Positions 61,697-64,000 of a DNA stretch of 64,000 nt are shown piece after piece. Position 1 is the first letter of the stretch; every line of letters starts with the position of its first letter. The position numbers and the translations under genes are program-made. The DNA comes from Ariolimax columbianus (Eukaryota; Mollusca; Gastropoda; Stylommatophora; Arionidae): NCBI GenBank assembly GCA_036924085.1, contig JAVGWX010000013.1, positions 47,577,175 to 47,641,174 on the forward strand, read 5' to 3'. The notes under the pieces were generated by a model. It had not been told where the DNA came from. It worked only from the letters and a program-made list of their open reading frames with translations, and did not search any database.

Positions 61697-61729
61697 AGCC
61701 AAAGCTCTGTCAATGACATCAGCGACAGT
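61697..61729 (-). CDS. TATDN3: TATDN3 exon 2 (33-base micro-exon)
   Basis: 11 codons in phase 0 between the acceptor TTTGTATTTCAG and donor GTGAGT. It encodes TVADVIDRALA. With exon 3 it reads DVIDRALA-KNVQAALVV, matching the DLDDVLEKAKKANVVALV stretch of TATDN3. It is short, but signals, phase and family position agree. The preceding exon (start Met, LVDxHxH) was not found up to 64000. Confidence 0.88.
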
Positions 61730-61759
61730 CTGAAATACAAACAACAAACTTTCTTATCA

Positions 61760-62000
61760 AGATTCATTAATGGCTTATTTCTTGTGGGATAAATAACTTC
61801 ACTTATTTCTTGTGGGATAAATAACTTCACTTATTTCTTTTGGGGTAAATAACTTGGCTTATTTCTTGTGGGGTAAATAACTTGGCTTTTTTTTTGTGTG
61901 GGGTAAATAACTTGGCTTATTTCTTGTGGGGTAAATAACTTGGCTTTTTTTTTTGTGTGGGGTAAATAACTTGGCTTATTTCTTGTCGGGTGAATAATGA
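61760..62000. repeat. 28-bp minisatellite next to TATDN3 exon 2
   Basis: About eight units of CTTATTTCTTGTGGGGTAAA + TAACTTGG, two with a T-rich expansion (CTTTTTTTTTGTGTGGGGTA). It starts about 35 bases from the exon 2 acceptor, inside intron 1. Confidence 0.92.
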
Positions 62001-62099
62001 CTAAGCTAAGCTACTAAACTAGTCTTTATTAACTTGGGAAAAAAATTAATGAAAAAAATATTTAAAGTTGATTAAAGTTAAGTTTAATCAACATTTTTT

Positions 62100-62490
62100 A
62101 ATGGGTATGGTCAGATACCGCACCGAGACGAGAAAACAAACAAAACCTACGTTATGACCAATAATAGGCCTTCATCAGAGACAACAAATAACAACAATGC
62201 TGAACTAGCAAATATATTAACAGTTATAATCTATATATTATTAATATGAGTGGTCCTTGGTTCATTCCCCAGTTGAGGCGGTAATGTTTTTTTCAGACCG
62301 CAATGGCTCCCGGGTCGACCCAGCCTTTAAAAGTTTAATGGGTACCGGTTCAGTCCGGGAAGTAAAAGGCTAAAACTAAAAGCGGCGAGGGAGAGGAGAT
62401 GGCTACCGCCCTCATATAGCCGAGCCTTTGAAATGTGAGATCGCTAACACCTCACACCCCTACGGCAGTAATGCTATGGGATACTTTACT
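62100..62490. repeat. dispersed-repeat-like sequences
   Basis: 62105-62190 matches 30430-30550. 62240-62490 (CAGTTGAGGCGGTAATG ... ACTTTACTTTACTTACTTC) looks like a SINE-like body ending in an ACTTT repeat, but no second copy is in the window. Confidence 0.4.
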
Positions 62491-62990
62491 TTACTTACTT
62501 CTTTTGTTGACTTCTAGTTTAAGTATGAAAAAACACTAAACTAGTAACTAAACAGAAAAACAAAGTAAACAAATGAACTTGTTAACAAGAAATAGTGACT
62601 ATTATAGTCTCTGCGAATAGTTTCACCTGACTTAAAAGATCGTCTGTCAGATGCGTATGAACATCTACCATAATAGAGTACGCATTATTCCCTTCAGCAG
62701 ATCGCCGTTCCATCTAGTAGTTTATGGAAGACGATGTCTACCTTCAGAAATAAAACCCCATCACAGAAACTCCAGACGAGACATTTACAAATAATTATTT
62801 CTAATCTCCGTAACGGGAGAGCTTATAACAACATAAAGAAGGTATGGCCTAGTTACCGCACCGGGACGAAAATCGCGCTGTTTCATGAAATCGTCAGAGT
62901 AAGGAACGCACGGAACAGTTCACTAATCATAACAAAAGCAACGAGAATCAGTTTAAATCAATCACTCAATACTCTGCAATCGTTAAAGGA
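62491..62990. other. no recognised feature
   Basis: No coding sequence recognised. 62845-62880 repeats the TATGG.C(T)AG.TACCGCACCGGGACG motif seen at 62105 and 30436. The first TATDN3 exon was looked for here and not found. Confidence 0.35.
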
Positions 62991-62991
62991 G

Positions 62992-63420
<429 letters not shown>

Positions 63421-63633
63421 ATATGTAAGCAGAATTTTCCCCAGCCTGACTCCGTAAAACGCCAATCTTAAGTTCACAAAGGTTAAACGAGCGTAGACAG
63501 GTCATGACGCCATTCTCTGAAATTTTACTAATTTTGTCGTTCCACCCCTCGTATAATGGTTGCGCCTTGAATCTGGAATTGACAACAGCTCCTCTGGGAG
63601 TAGGCCTAGCTTCAAATATTCACCATGGAGATT

Positions 63634-64000
63634 GAGTAATGGCTCAGTGGGATCCGGGTAAGGTGTCCGCCTCGGGTGCCGGACTCGGAGGTCGCGAGTT
63701 CGAGTCACAGCGAAGATCTGGATTTTTTTCACGTGAATCTTTGGGTAAGGAATTCTCTGTTCTCTGGGTAATGAGATCGGACTCCCGTGTCCAGTGTCGA
63801 GCACGTTAAAAATTCCTAGGCAGTTATAAATCGAAGAGAGTAAAACTACCAAAATTATTTATACATCCCCGCGCCCGCCCCCCCCCCCCCCCCCCCGGGT
63901 CTAGTAAGCCGCAGAATTTTTAAAATACACAATTCCGACCGATAGCTGATAGCCTTCAGCTACATGGCAACAGACTTAACATGCCTGTTTGAAAACCAGG
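63634..64000 (+). mobile_element. tRNA-headed SINE, family 1, tail type 2 (runs off the window)
   Basis: The head GTAATGGCTCAGTGGG, GGTAAGGTGTCCGCCTCGGG and GTCGCGAGTTCGAGTCACAG is followed by the shared body. A poly-C run (63878-63896) sits where other copies have CTTTCCCCAG. Then comes tail 2 (GATAGCCTTCAGCTACATGG ... AACATGCCTGTTTGAAAACC). Confidence 0.92.

Larger units (their letters stand above)
18389..61729 (-). other. TATDN3: TATDN3 gene span (exons 2 to 11)
   Basis: Ten - strand exons join in phase into 720 coding bases (239 residues plus stop). The order matches a TatD-family metal-dependent DNase of the TATDN3 type. Human TATDN3 is about 270-280 residues, so only some 30 N-terminal residues with the HxH metal motif are missing. 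Introns 2 to 10, in transcript order, are about 5.9, 3.6, 4.2, 8.5, 6.2, 4.8, 1.1, 3.3 and 5.0 kb, almost all transposon-derived. The metal/catalytic residues inside the window are present: Glu of VGE, His of NVHSRS, His of LLHAFDG and Asp of ETDSP. TatD proteins are Mg-dependent 3'-5' exo/endonucleases of the amidohydrolase fold (established knowledge). The physiological substrate of TATDN3 is less certain. Confidence 0.92.

Overview
This is a piece of a repeat-rich animal nuclear genome. It has small exons, kilobase-scale introns with GT/AG boundaries, several LINE, SINE and DNA-transposon families, microsatellites and long homopolymer runs. The repeat types (CR1-like and RNase H-bearing LINEs, tRNA-headed SINEs, mariner, hAT and piggyBac-type elements) and the protein sequences fit a lophotrochozoan. 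A gastropod-like mollusc is my best guess, but nothing here fixes the species.

Two host genes are supported, and they converge. On the + strand, positions 55-4093 hold the last three coding exons of numb, the endocytic adaptor and Notch inhibitor. They contain the conserved SFRGF and FKRTLSLR phosphosite segments, DPF motifs, a terminal NPF motif and a conserved C-terminus. On the - strand, 61729-18389 holds ten consecutive coding exons of TATDN3, a TatD-family metal-dependent DNase. They join in phase to 239 residues plus the stop codon. Only the first exon (start codon and HxH motif) is missing, and it probably lies beyond position 64000. The gene has 720 bp of coding sequence spread over 43 kb of mostly transposon-filled introns.

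Almost everything else is mobile or tandem DNA. There are at least six LINE groups: RNase H-bearing I/Jockey-like, CR1-like, a (TTGA)n-tailed group, an (ATG)n-tailed group and two others. There are at least five tRNA-headed SINE families. The window also holds a 1.3 kb mariner with TA target duplications inserted in a LINE, a hAT remnant with terminal repeats, and a TTAA-flanked piggyBac-type MITE. Tandem arrays include units of 27, 28, 33, 34, 40, 44, 47 and 49 bp. Several insertions are nested and keep readable target-site duplications, so their relative order can be worked out.

The most interesting features are: (1) one tRNA-headed SINE family whose head and body carry at least three different 3' tails, one of them the 3' end of the resident CR1-like LINE; (2) a 33-bp minisatellite that appears to be an expanded stretch of LINE codons; (3) minisatellites lying next to TATDN3 splice sites; and (4) LINE insertions with 13-bp duplications and AGA-repeat tails, one in the 3' flank of numb. 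I saw no CRISPR array, operon, rRNA gene or convincing functional tRNA gene.
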